Assembly (NCBI GenBank): GCA_946222005.1
Contig: CAMIHP010000008.1
Location: 1 to 44,330, forward strand
DNA from: an uncultured Candidatus Saccharibacteria bacterium
Lineage (GTDB): Bacteria > Patescibacteriota > Saccharimonadia > Saccharimonadales > Saccharimonadaceae
Direction: 5' to 3'
Length of the DNA: 44,330 nucleotides
A program made the translations under genes and the position numbers. The notes under the pieces were generated by a model. It was not told the origin of the DNA and made no database searches. It was given only the letters and a program-made list of their open reading frames with translations. Below are positions 1-7,169 of this stretch, in pieces; the stretch's first letter is position 1, and every line of letters starts with the position of its first letter.

Positions 1-55
1 ACCAGCGACCTCACCGTCCCGAACGGTGCGCGCTACCAAGCTGCGCCACACCCCG
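1..55 (-). tRNA. tRNA-Pro (anticodon CGG), 3' end cut by window edge
   Basis: Read on the minus strand this starts with acceptor arm CGGGGTG at 55, followed by a D-arm with GCGCAGC...TTGGTAGCGC. The anticodon stem CACCG/CGGTG closes the loop TTCGGGA (17-23), giving anticodon CGG at 19-21, so the tRNA reads CCG proline codons. The T-arm and 3' acceptor strand lie outside the window. The body matches the usual bacterial tRNA-Pro closely, so identity is secure although only about 55 of some 77 nt are visible. Confidence 0.93.
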
Positions 56-72
56 CGATACAAGACTTTGCC

Positions 73-102
73 ATCATACCACACAATATGGCAGCTTGTC
101 TA
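73..102 (-). promoter_or_regulatory. Promoter of tRNA-Pro
   Basis: On the minus strand a -35 TAGACA (97-102) is separated by 18 nt from -10 TATGAT (73-78), preceded by TGG (extended -10). It lies 18 nt upstream of the tRNA 5' end, as expected for a tRNA promoter. Confidence 0.6.
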
Positions 103-234
103 CTGTTCTTACTGTCAAAGTCAATGTGCCCACTCACAAGTATAAGACCAGCCTGCGGTGTTCATCCAAGAAACGTAAACGCAACACACGTAAGCACCAA
201 CTTCGTGTATCTATAAAACGCGTCGTGATATGTA

Positions 235-885
235 TTACGCCTTGGGCGGTACAATATCTGCTTTAAGCACATCGCACGCAGTAGGATATACTGTATCGGA
301 CTCAAACGTGTAAACAAGCAACTGGCCAAAGGGCATCTCCACTGTACCCATATCTTCCTCCGGGATTCGGTCGAGGTACTTCATAAGCGCGCGAATCGTG
401 TTGCCGTGCGCCACAATCAATACCGTCTCGCCCGCCTGGAGTCGTGGCAAGATCTCTGTCTCAAAATACGGGATCGTGCGCTCATACACATCCTTCAGTG
501 TCTCACCACCGGGTACAGGGTAATCCCAGCCGCGCCGAATACCATTAAAGGCCTTCTCGCCAATCTCCTCTTTGACTTCCCACTTGTTCTTGCCAGTTAG
601 GTCACCATAGTCACGCTCGTTAAGCTCAGACGCGTGCACCACCGCAGCATCACTTGAGCGGATTGGGTTGTCTGCACCTTCCATCAACGCATCAAGTGTC
701 TCGTGTGTCCGTTTGAGCGCCGAGGTATACACTGCATCGATGGTGCGACCACGCAAGAACTCACCAAGCTGGCGCGTGTCACTCTTGCCCTTCTCGGTGA
801 GGCTTACATCTGTCCAGCCTGTCCATTTACCTTGTAGATTCCATTCGCTTTCGCCATGCCGGCTGATGATAAGTGTTCCTGTCAT
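235..885 (-). CDS. gpmA: 2,3-bisphosphoglycerate-dependent phosphoglycerate mutase
   Basis: Cytosolic glycolytic enzyme interconverting 3- and 2-phosphoglycerate through a phosphohistidine. The 216-residue product starts MTGTLIISRHGESEWN: R9-H10-G11 carries the catalytic phosphohistidine, E90 in the NERDYGDLTG motif is the probable acid/base, and H160 in AHGNT is the second catalytic histidine. The length is slightly short of the usual 230-250 aa. An in-frame extension upstream of 885 exists, but the RHG motif belongs about ten residues from the N-terminus and a TATAAT box sits six bases before ATG 885, so 885 is the start and the mRNA is probably leaderless. Enolase, the next glycolytic enzyme, lies nearby on the opposite strand. 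Confidence 0.95.
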   Translation of the reverse strand: MTGTLIISRHGESEWNLQGKWTGWTDVSLTEKGKSDTRQLGEFLRGRTIDAVYTSALKRTHETLDALMEGADNPIRSSDAAVVHASELNERDYGDLTGKNKWEVKEEIGEKAFNGIRRGWDYPVPGGETLKDVYERTIPYFETEILPRLQAGETVLIVAHGNTIRALMKYLDRIPEEDMGTVEMPFGQLLVYTFESDTVYPTACDVLKADIVPPKA

Positions 886-891
886 ATCTTC

Positions 892-897
892 ATTATA
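892..897 (-). promoter_or_regulatory. -10 box of gpmA, leaderless type
   Basis: Minus-strand TATAAT ends six bases before the ATG, so transcription should start at or next to the A of the start codon. No convincing -35 or extended -10 is visible. Confidence 0.6.
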
Positions 898-974
898 CGG
901 CACTATTGGCGTGAGTGCTATACACCTACCTACTAAGAGTAGTGACGCAAGAACTGTGTAATCGCTCAAGATTC

Positions 975-996
975 AAAAAGCCCCCGGAAGGGGGCT
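975..996 (-). terminator. Rho-independent terminator of the secreted-protein gene
   Basis: Minus-strand hairpin AGCCCCC-TTCC-GGGGGCT (979-996) followed by a short T run, about 60 nt after the stop of the gene ending at 1059. It lies just upstream of gpmA and insulates it. Confidence 0.85.
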
Positions 997-1058
997 GCGA
1001 CAACGGGGTTTTCATTTTCGTTTTTTGGGTATATCGGGTACTTACAGTGAGTAGTTAT

Positions 1059-1439
1059 TTAGCGAACGAAATCGCCTTGGTACACTGATCCATCGGTGCG
1101 AGACAACAGCCAGTAGCGATATGCTGCTCCCTCTGGTGCTGCCTCAAGGCTGACACAGCTGGTCTCGCCTGCACCAAGGATTTGGCCATAGCTTGGGCCG
1201 TTGCCTTGGGTTGGCGCCACTGTAAAGGCTGTCGTGCCAGGTGTGCCATCGGGGTAGTTTGCATCAGAAACGCAAAACAGTTTCGTCCCATCGTAGTATT
1301 GGACAACGGATGTACCGTTGTCATTGGCGGTCGGCCCGAAACTCTCTGCCGACGCTGGTGCTGTATTAAACAGCAAAGATCCCGCTGCCATTGAGCCAAC
1401 TGCCAATACGCTAAGGATACCTACCTTTTTGAATGTCAT
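1059..1439 (-). CDS. Small secreted protein of unknown function
   Basis: A 126-residue product with a clear signal peptide: basic MTFKK, a hydrophobic core at about residues 6-25, and an ASA-ES signal peptidase I site near residue 31. The mature part (about 95 aa) is acidic, Gly/Thr/Ser-rich and has two cysteines that could form a disulfide. I do not recognise a family. The start at 1439 is chosen for the signal peptide and the Shine-Dalgarno AAGGAGG about nine bases upstream; an in-frame extension to 1508 would put non-secretory sequence ahead of it. The gene is monocistronic, with its own promoter, an 80-90 nt leader and a terminator, as for an abundant envelope protein. Confidence 0.75.
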   Translation of the reverse strand: MTFKKVGILSVLAVGSMAAGSLLFNTAPASAESFGPTANDNGTSVVQYYDGTKLFCVSDANYPDGTPGTTAFTVAPTQGNGPSYGQILGAGETSCVSLEAAPEGAAYRYWLLSRTDGSVYQGDFVR

Positions 1440-1483
1440 GGGAATAGCCCTCCTTACTGTGTAGGTGCGAAACGAAGAACACA

Positions 1484-1498
1484 GGGTTGCTGCAACCC
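1484..1498. repeat. Inverted repeat in the leader of the secreted-protein gene
   Basis: GGGTTGCTGCAACCC, 7-nt arms around a single T, lies in the 5' leader of the minus-strand secreted-protein gene about 45 nt before its start. It could stabilise the mRNA or bind a regulator; there is no T run, so it is not a terminator. Confidence 0.5.
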
Positions 1499-1522
1499 TC
1501 CGCTTCATTAACCGTTGCCGTA

Positions 1523-1555
1523 ATTATATTGTACCATGTGTGTCAGCAAATACAA
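1523..1555 (-). promoter_or_regulatory. Promoter of the secreted-protein gene
   Basis: Minus-strand -35 TTGTAT (1550-1555), 16-nt spacer, -10 TACAAT (1528-1533), directly followed by a second -10-like TATAAT (1523-1528). It predicts a leader of roughly 80-90 nt. Confidence 0.55.
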
Positions 1556-1673
1556 TGCTTGAATCTACAAAATGACCTTTTGTCAATATCCTTGTCTGGC
1601 ATGAAAATTTTCGCAGTTGGTTCATGTTCTCGCAGTAGTAATCTTGCTATGATAGCGATCGCCTTCCATTCGA

Positions 1674-1682
1674 TGGTATACT
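1674..1682 (+). promoter_or_regulatory. Extended -10 of eno, near-leaderless
   Basis: TGG-TATACT (TATACT 1677-1682) is followed by seven bases and the ATG at 1690, predicting a leader of about one nucleotide. A weaker TATGAT at 1648-1653 could give a longer leader. Confidence 0.55.
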
Positions 1683-1689
1683 AGAAGAT

Positions 1690-2970
1690 ATGAACAACTA
1701 CTCTATCCAAACCATAAAAGCACGACAAATCTTAGACAGCCGCGGCAACCCCACCGTCGAAGCGGACGTCATCCTTGCTGATGGCACGCTGGGCCGAGCG
1801 GCTGTCCCGAGCGGAGCAAGCACCGGTGCGGGCGAAGCACTGGAGCTACGCGATGGTGGTAACCAGTGGACTGGCAAAGGGGTGAGCCAAGCAGTTGCCC
1901 ACGTCAACGATATCATTGCTCCAGCATTGTTAGGTCACGATGCGAGCGACCAGCAGGCGATTGATAATGCAATGCTTGCTCTTGACGGGACGGATAATAA
2001 GTCTAAGCTCGGCGCTAATGCTGTTCTCAGCGTTAGCCTTGCCACCGCCAAGGCCGTCGCCAATGCCAAGCAGCAACCACTCTGGCGCTACATTGCCGAG
2101 CAAACTGGCAGCACACCAAGCCTTCCCCTACCAATGATGAATGTTCTCAACGGTGGTGCGCACGCCGCCTTTGCGACTGATATCCAAGAGTTTATGATCA
2201 TCTGCAAAGGTGCAGCAACTTTTGCAGACACCCTCCGCATGGGCACCGAAATCTTCCACGCTCTTGCCAAAGTCCTCAAAGCACACGACTACCCCACCAC
2301 TGTTGGCGACGAAGGTGGCTATGCACCACGCGTCCGCCAAGGCAACCGCGAGCCACTCGCCTTGCTGAGCGAGGCGATTACCAATGCTGGCTATACCGTT
2401 GGCACAGACGTCGTCTTTGCGATGGATGCTGCCTCGAGCGAGTTCTATCATGATGGCCGCTATGAGCTAAAGTGCGAAGGCAAGAGCCTGACCAGTAGCG
2501 AAATGATCGACTGGCTCGCTGCCCTTGTCGACGAATTCCCAATTGTGAGCATCGAGGATGGCCTGGCCGAGGGCGACTGGGAGGGCTGGCAGCAGCTCCG
2601 CCAGCGCCTCGGCGACCGCGTCCAGCTGGTGGGCGATGACCTGCTCGTCACTAATACAAGCCTCATCCAACAAGCGATTGACCAAGACGCGGCCAATGCA
2701 CTCCTCGTCAAGCCCAACCAAATCGGCTCTCTCAGCGAGACAATCCAAGCCGTGCAACTTGCCCAGAATGCTGGCTGGCGCACCGTGATGAGTCACCGCT
2801 CTGGCGAGACTGAGGATACCACAATCAGCCACTTGGCAGTTGGCCTGGGCTGTGGGCAGATCAAGACCGGCTCGCTCTCGCGCACCGACCGCGTAGCGAA
2901 GTACAACGAGCTACTCCGCATTGCCGAAGCAGACGAGAGTCTTACTCTCGCGCAGCCATTCAAGCAGTAG
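1690..2970 (+). CDS. eno: Enolase (phosphopyruvate hydratase)
   Basis: Converts 2-phosphoglycerate to phosphoenolpyruvate in glycolysis and the reverse in gluconeogenesis; Mg-dependent and cytosolic. The full-length 426-residue product has all hallmark segments: SGASTG loop (41-46), NGGAHA (154-159), VGDEGGYAP with E208, metal ligands D246, E289 and D316 (SIEDG, VGDDL), general base K341 (LLVKPNQIG), and SHRSGET plus K392. The substrate loop reads STGAGEA where STGxxEA is usual, within family variation. It is monocistronic, between a near-leaderless promoter and a strong terminator. With gpmA it supplies two consecutive lower-glycolysis steps. Confidence 0.98.
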   Translation: MNNYSIQTIKARQILDSRGNPTVEADVILADGTLGRAAVPSGASTGAGEALELRDGGNQWTGKGVSQAVAHVNDIIAPALLGHDASDQQAIDNAMLALDGTDNKSKLGANAVLSVSLATAKAVANAKQQPLWRYIAEQTGSTPSLPLPMMNVLNGGAHAAFATDIQEFMIICKGAATFADTLRMGTEIFHALAKVLKAHDYPTTVGDEGGYAPRVRQGNREPLALLSEAITNAGYTVGTDVVFAMDAASSEFYHDGRYELKCEGKSLTSSEMIDWLAALVDEFPIVSIEDGLAEGDWEGWQQLRQRLGDRVQLVGDDLLVTNTSLIQQAIDQDAANALLVKPNQIGSLSETIQAVQLAQNAGWRTVMSHRSGETEDTTISHLAVGLGCGQIKTGSLSRTDRVAKYNELLRIAEADESLTLAQPFKQ

Positions 2971-2999
2971 TAGCCTACCTCGCCACACGGCACTACTAT

Positions 3000-3034
3000 G
3001 CCACCCACTCTTACTTTGAGTGGGTGGCTTTTTT
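3000..3034 (+). terminator. Strong rho-independent terminator after eno
   Basis: Perfect 11-bp stem GCCACCCACTC (3000-3010) / GAGTGGGTGGC (3018-3028), 7-nt loop, then six Ts (3029-3034), 30 nt after the enolase stop. Confidence 0.95.
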
Positions 3035-3209
3035 AGGCCACACTTCAACACTAAGCTTTTCAATGTTGACTTCTCTGCTTGCAAGTTATTTTTTGATATC
3101 GCTATAAGTGATACTATTATTTAACTATTAACACCAGAGTTAGATTAGTGATTGATCTATACACTCTATCGAATAAAATCATGGATAAAGTACAAGAGTT
3201 TTCTATCGA

Positions 3210-3227
3210 CTCTACTCTAGAGTAGAG
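3210..3227. repeat. 18-bp perfect palindrome upstream of the sortase gene
   Basis: CTCTACTCTAGAGTAGAG is a perfect 18-bp dyad about 45 bp upstream of the sortase -35 box. It has no loop or T run, which suits a dimeric DNA-binding protein better than a terminator. The rest of the AT-rich 3035-3270 stretch shows no gene I can support. Confidence 0.55.
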
Positions 3228-3270
3228 CTACCTAATGGAGCCATCTACCAATACTATGATGGTCATGCTA

Positions 3271-3299
3271 TTGGCGTGCTGCTGCTCGTGCCGTATAAT
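3271..3299 (+). promoter_or_regulatory. Promoter of the sortase gene
   Basis: -35 TTGGCG (3271-3276), 17-nt spacer, -10 TATAAT (3294-3299), then a leader of about 15 nt carrying the Shine-Dalgarno GAGGAG before ATG 3321. Confidence 0.7.
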
Positions 3300-3320
3300 A
3301 GACAGAGATGAGGAGTTATT

Positions 3321-3959
3321 ATGCTAGCAATGAATAAAGCAAAGCGGCAGCCATCTGCGCCGCGTCGTTCGCGTATGCGCATGCCACGCATTTCGATACC
3401 AAACTGGATATTCGGTACTATCGCAGTCCTCTTTTTGTTAGTGGGAGGGTATCTACTCCTGCTCACTACTTCACCAATCATTGCACCGCACTTCACCAAG
3501 CCAATTACTATAGCGACACTCGCCAAGCCTGAAGCCAAAGATAATCGTATTATCATCCCCAAGATCGGCGTTAACATTCCGTACGGCACCAATGGCAAAC
3601 TCGCCCTCGATCGTGGTGCGTGGTGGCGCTACCCAGACCACGGCAACCCTGAGAAGGGTGGTAACTTCGTTGTGGCAGCCCACCGCTTTAGTATCCAGCC
3701 AACGCCTGGCGGCACAGTAGAAAAATCACCATTCTTTCATATCGACAAGCTTGCCCTAGGCGATCAAATTCTCGCCGACTACCAAGGCAAACGCTACAAC
3801 TACAAAATTACCAAGAAATTTGACGTCAAACCAACCAGTGTTGAGATCGAAGCCCCAACCGAAGACGCCCGCCTGACACTCTACAGCTGCGACTTAGGTG
3901 GCGCCAAAACTGGCCGAGTCGTCATCGTTGCCGAGAAGCAGGGTGAGGCGGCATCGTAG
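3321..3959 (+). CDS. Sortase family transpeptidase
   Basis: Membrane-anchored cysteine transpeptidase that cleaves sorting motifs of secreted proteins and attaches them to cell-wall precursors or pilin subunits. The 212-residue protein has a basic N-terminus, one membrane helix (about 27-48) and a sortase barrel from about 65. The catalytic triad is visible: H121 in VVAAHRF, C190 in TLYSCD, R199 in TGRVVIVAE. The layout resembles class D/E sortases; I cannot assign the class. The start is supported by GAGGAG five bases upstream. It stands alone, and no protein in this window shows an obvious LPxTG-like signal, so its substrate must be elsewhere or carry a divergent motif. Confidence 0.92.
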   Translation: MLAMNKAKRQPSAPRRSRMRMPRISIPNWIFGTIAVLFLLVGGYLLLLTTSPIIAPHFTKPITIATLAKPEAKDNRIIIPKIGVNIPYGTNGKLALDRGAWWRYPDHGNPEKGGNFVVAAHRFSIQPTPGGTVEKSPFFHIDKLALGDQILADYQGKRYNYKITKKFDVKPTSVEIEAPTEDARLTLYSCDLGGAKTGRVVIVAEKQGEAAS

Positions 3960-4483
3960 CGTCGGTGTTTTGCACGCTACAAGATCATTCTTAGATAAAG
4001 CAAATTCATATATCGCTCGCACAATAAACTCCCTTATTAATGATTTTATTGGGGGTAGCAACTCTTTTTGCCTTTGCAGTCGTCTTGGTCTTATGCGCTA
4101 TCATGCATTTTGCGGACTCCAAAAGTCATTATTCCTCTCTTCTTCCTTCTTGGCCGCTTGTCACAGAGTAAAAGATTTGTATTATATCCTACTCTATCCT
4201 ATATCCATTATAGAATGGGGGCGTCTCGTCCACACCAACCCTTTTGTGGTGTTGAGTTTATAGACCTAAGGCTATCACTTTTTTACACCTACTCATACTC
4301 CTGCCTTCATATAAGAAGCGCATAAGCACCTACTAAGCTGATGATCAAGCCTGGAGCTGAAGGATGATTAACTCTCAGGCGATTTGAAAGACGTATACCC
4401 CTCATTAGCCACACAACGTCACGAAGTGGGGATATACTTGAGCTCATGTGCGCATTCACGCTTCGAACTACACACCCACACGG
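3960..4483. other. Gene-poor interval between sortase and rny; possible small RNA
   Basis: About 520 bp without a convincing coding region on either strand. It has a plausible plus-strand promoter (TTGTCA 4158-4163, 16-nt spacer, TATTAT 4180-4185), a hairpin ACACCA/TGGTGT near 4232-4254, and a second pairing of TATACCCC with GGGGATATA across about 4390-4430. It ends at a hairpin that could stop transcription from both sides. A plus-strand RNA of roughly 300 nt is possible. I looked for tmRNA, RNase P, SRP and 6S signatures and saw none, so this stays unassigned. Confidence 0.3.
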
Positions 4484-4484
4484 C

Positions 4485-4514
4485 AAAAAACCGGCCAATT
4501 TGCTTGACCGGGTT
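4485..4514 (-). terminator. Terminator downstream of rny
   Basis: On the minus strand an AACCCGGTC arm pairs imperfectly (one bulge, one wobble) with GGCCGGTT, followed by a T run (complement of A 4485-4490), about 30 nt after the rny stop. A GTTTTG on the other side could make it weakly bidirectional. Confidence 0.7.
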
Positions 4515-4543
4515 TTGTCTGTAATGAGTTGAGTCATTAGACT

Positions 4544-6031
4544 CTATTTGGCAAATTCGATCGCCCGTGTCTCGCGAATGACGTTGACCTTGATTGTGCC
4601 AGGATACTGCATGGTGCTCTCAATCTTGGTGGCGATATCACGCGCGAGCTTGATGGCACTCAGATCATCCACTACTTCTGGCCGAACAATGACACGTACT
4701 TCGCGCCCAGCACTAATTGCATAGGCTTTGTCGATACCACGGAAGCTGGTCGCAACATTCTCAAGGTCGCGCATTCGCTCGACGAAGTTCTCGGCGCTCA
4801 TGTTGCGCGCACCAGGTCGAGCAGCACTGACTGCATCGCACACCCGCACAACGATCGCCTCAGGCGTTGTGGCTTCAATATCATCGTGATGAGCTTCAAT
4901 AGCGTGGCAAATTGCCTCGCTCAAGCCTGCCTTGCGCGCTAGCTCTGCTCCAATGTGGTGGTGCTTGCCTTCCATCTTGTGCGTCACCGCCTTGCCCATG
5001 TCGTGGAGTAGCGTAGCGATCTTCACGGTACGCACATCTGCCCCAATCTCTGCCGCGATTAGCCCCGCAATCTGGGCCATCTCAGTGCTGTGCTTCAAGA
5101 CGTTCTGGCCGTAACTGGTCCGGAACTTCAGCTCACCCACAAGGTGGAGCAGCTCCTTTGGAATACCAGCTACGCCAATCTCACGCGCCGCATCTTCACC
5201 AGCCCGCACCACTTCTTTATCAATTTGCTTGTTTGCCTTGGCCACGACCTCTTCGATGCGACCAGGGTGGATCCGCCCATCCTTCATGAGCATCTCGAGA
5301 CTCAGGCGTGCCACTTGGCGCCGCACTGGATCAAAGCTACTAAGGACAATCATCCCCGGCGTGTCATCCACTAAAATGTCAACACCGGTGGCTCGCTGCA
5401 GAGCTTGGATATTGCGCCCTTCTTTACCAATGATGCGGCCCTTCATATCGTCGTCGGGCAGTTTAATGGCAGTCACCGTACGCTCGGCCGTCACTTCGCT
5501 ACTCATACGCTCCATCGCTGTCACGAGGATCATCTGAGCCTTCTCCTCGGCATCATCCATCGCTTCGCGCTGCAATTTATCAACCAGGCCAGTCAGGTCT
5601 TGGCGGATATCACGCTCGGTCATATGCATCAGCTTGCTAGCAGCGTCTTGCTTGGTGAGGCCAGCGATTTTCTCGAGCTTAGCCTGCTGCCGGCCCCGAA
5701 TTTCACGGATCTCATTCTTGAGCTCATCGACCTCTGTTTCGCTCTTGCGGAGCTTCTCACTGCGGCGATCAAGCTCGTCGAGCTTGCGATCGAGGCTTGC
5801 CTCGCGCTCGAGCAAGCGATTCTCTGTCTTTTGCATGGCGCGGCGGCGCTCGTTCTCGATCCGTAGCGCCTCGTCCTTGGCCTTGAGGACGATATCGCCC
5901 GCCTGCTGTTTGGCCTGAGCCAATTCTTTGTCAATTGTCCGCTGACCATTGGTAGTTTGCTGGCGATCGTAGGCGTACTTGCCACCAAAACCAAGCGCCA
6001 CGCCAATCGCCGCGAAGAGTACTTCTATCAT
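4544..6031 (-). CDS. rny: Ribonuclease Y
   Basis: Membrane-anchored endoribonuclease that starts mRNA decay in bacteria lacking RNase E. The 495-residue protein has the canonical order: N-terminal membrane helix (3-20), long charged coiled coil (about 30-155), KH RNA-binding domain (about 185-250, GxxG loop GKEG at 202-205), and HD hydrolase domain with the metal-binding pair H343-D344 in LLHDMGKAV. The length is near the usual 510-520 aa. The Shine-Dalgarno AAAGGA lies about seven bases before the start. No upstream partner is closer than 190 bp; the gene is monocistronic with a terminator. I did not find a convincing -10/-35 pair in 6032-6225. Confidence 0.97.
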   Translation of the reverse strand: MIEVLFAAIGVALGFGGKYAYDRQQTTNGQRTIDKELAQAKQQAGDIVLKAKDEALRIENERRRAMQKTENRLLEREASLDRKLDELDRRSEKLRKSETEVDELKNEIREIRGRQQAKLEKIAGLTKQDAASKLMHMTERDIRQDLTGLVDKLQREAMDDAEEKAQMILVTAMERMSSEVTAERTVTAIKLPDDDMKGRIIGKEGRNIQALQRATGVDILVDDTPGMIVLSSFDPVRRQVARLSLEMLMKDGRIHPGRIEEVVAKANKQIDKEVVRAGEDAAREIGVAGIPKELLHLVGELKFRTSYGQNVLKHSTEMAQIAGLIAAEIGADVRTVKIATLLHDMGKAVTHKMEGKHHHIGAELARKAGLSEAICHAIEAHHDDIEATTPEAIVVRVCDAVSAARPGARNMSAENFVERMRDLENVATSFRGIDKAYAISAGREVRVIVRPEVVDDLSAIKLARDIATKIESTMQYPGTIKVNVIRETRAIEFAK

Positions 6032-6225
6032 GGTATTCCTTTCTCCGGATATGTGTTGTTCTTATTACATCAGACTTACGTCAGCCCACACCGGTGTTAT
6101 CAAACATTAAAACTATCTACAGACTAGTATATTGTATCGCGTTTTGGCCAATTTGCGCAACTGGCAATATAAAGGTCTATCTATTTACAGAGGTAACGAT
6201 TTATTACCCTTATGCTTCATACTCG

Positions 6226-6615
6226 CTACTTCTTTGGCTGGGTGATATGTGCAGCTGCGCCGTACTGAGGCAAGACAATGTTATCATCCTCACCATGTGC
6301 TAGCCGCTTAAGGCAGGTAGCGCGCCAATCATCACCCGTCGCACCAACGATCGGGATATGCTGCTCGTGCGCAAGTGTATTAAGCACCGTTAGGCCAATC
6401 CGCAGCCCCGTAAAGCTCCCTGGCCCGGGCAACACCCCAATGCCAGTGACATCCGCCAGTGTCTTGCCATGCTCGGCCAAGCGATCACGCAGATACGCCA
6501 GCATATCGCGCGCCAGTGTGTGGCCAGCTGGCCACTCATAGCTCGTCTGAGTACTAGTGTCATCTACCAATGTTAGCTCCACGACCATCCCCGCGCTATT
6601 CCACAAAATAATCAT
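6226..6615 (-). CDS. tsaB: TsaB-like protein, half-size (t6A tRNA modification)
   Basis: TsaB partners TsaD and TsaE in making threonylcarbamoyl-adenosine at position 37 of ANN-decoding tRNAs. The signature PGPGSFTGLRIG lies at residues 63-74 and the N-terminal ASKHA-like fold is recognisable. The protein is only 129 residues, whereas usual TsaB is about 220-240, so the C-terminal lobe is absent, and no continuation is visible downstream in any frame. It overlaps tsaE by four bases (ATGA), giving translational coupling. The short form could be functional in a reduced genome, since the N-terminal lobe provides most TsaD contacts in known complexes; that is inference. Confidence 0.88.
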   Translation of the reverse strand: MIILWNSAGMVVELTLVDDTSTQTSYEWPAGHTLARDMLAYLRDRLAEHGKTLADVTGIGVLPGPGSFTGLRIGLTVLNTLAHEQHIPIVGATGDDWRATCLKRLAHGEDDNIVLPQYGAAAHITQPKK

Positions 6616-7070
6616 GCCGAGACCTCCTGGAGAAGCTGCGCAGACACTACACCACCCGCCTCAATATCGAGCTGGCGAGCGGTTTCACTCTGTGCAGTAA
6701 TCGTGATCGTTAGGTGATCGGGTGGGACGACATCCGCTACAGCCTGAGCCCACTCGATGATAGTCACTGTGCGGGGCTCAGCAATCGCCTCTGCCAGCTC
6801 AAGCTGCATCACCCCTGCATCGCCCAAACGATAAAAATCATAATGCGCAAGCTGCATATCATCGCGCCCATGATACAGCCGACTAATCGTAAAGGTTGGG
6901 CTCTGGATATCATCGGTAATGGCAAGGCCATGCGCGACCCCCTTAACAAGCGTCGTTTTGCCCGCGCCAATATCCCCCACTAACACAATCACCTCACCAC
7001 CGCGCAATGCCTGGCCAAGGCGCTGGCCAAGCTGTAACGTATCAGCAAGTGATTGACAGATAACACGCAT
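6612..7070 (-). CDS. tsaE: TsaE, t6A biosynthesis ATPase
   Basis: P-loop ATPase that drives the TsaBD cycle of t6A37 tRNA modification. The 152-residue protein has Walker A GDIGAGKTT (32-40), SPTFTI (57-62), the HYDFYRL segment (76-82) and an IEWA motif, all characteristic of the family, and normal length. It is first gene of a two-gene operon with tsaB. Its -10 TATACT is nine bases from the ATG, so the leader is only two to three nucleotides, without a Shine-Dalgarno. It is divergent from pilB. Confidence 0.96.
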   Translation of the reverse strand: MRVICQSLADTLQLGQRLGQALRGGEVIVLVGDIGAGKTTLVKGVAHGLAITDDIQSPTFTISRLYHGRDDMQLAHYDFYRLGDAGVMQLELAEAIAEPRTVTIIEWAQAVADVVPPDHLTITITAQSETARQLDIEAGGVVSAQLLQEVSA

Positions 7071-7079
7071 ACTGGCTCT

Positions 7080-7088
7080 AGTATAGCA
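7080..7088 (-). promoter_or_regulatory. Extended -10 of tsaE, short leader
   Basis: Minus-strand TGC-TATACT (TATACT 7080-7085), nine bases before the ATG at 7070. Confidence 0.55.
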
Positions 7089-7127
7089 CAGCCTTACCTC
7101 CGTTGATACGAATATCGCCCTATCCTC

Positions 7128-7156
7128 TAGTCAGCATAAGCATAATGAGCTACAAT
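7128..7156 (+). promoter_or_regulatory. Promoter of pilB
   Basis: -35 TAGTCA (7128-7133), 17-nt spacer, -10 TACAAT (7151-7156). ATG 7170 follows after 13 bases, giving a leader of about seven nucleotides with no Shine-Dalgarno. Confidence 0.55.
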
Positions 7157-7169
7157 AAGCGTAAGTACT

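Noticed and set aside
3186..3320. Short peptide frame before the sortase (ELPNGAIYQYYDGHA...)
   Set aside because: No start codon, a stop at its upstream end, and it covers the promoter; probably chance or a tiny remnant.
3960..4483. tmRNA, RNase P, SRP or 6S RNA
   Set aside because: None of the invariant sequence signatures of these RNAs was visible on either strand.
4307..4537. 76-codon minus-strand frame upstream of rny terminator
   Set aside because: Begins within the rny terminator hairpin, has no Shine-Dalgarno and no recognisable protein features.
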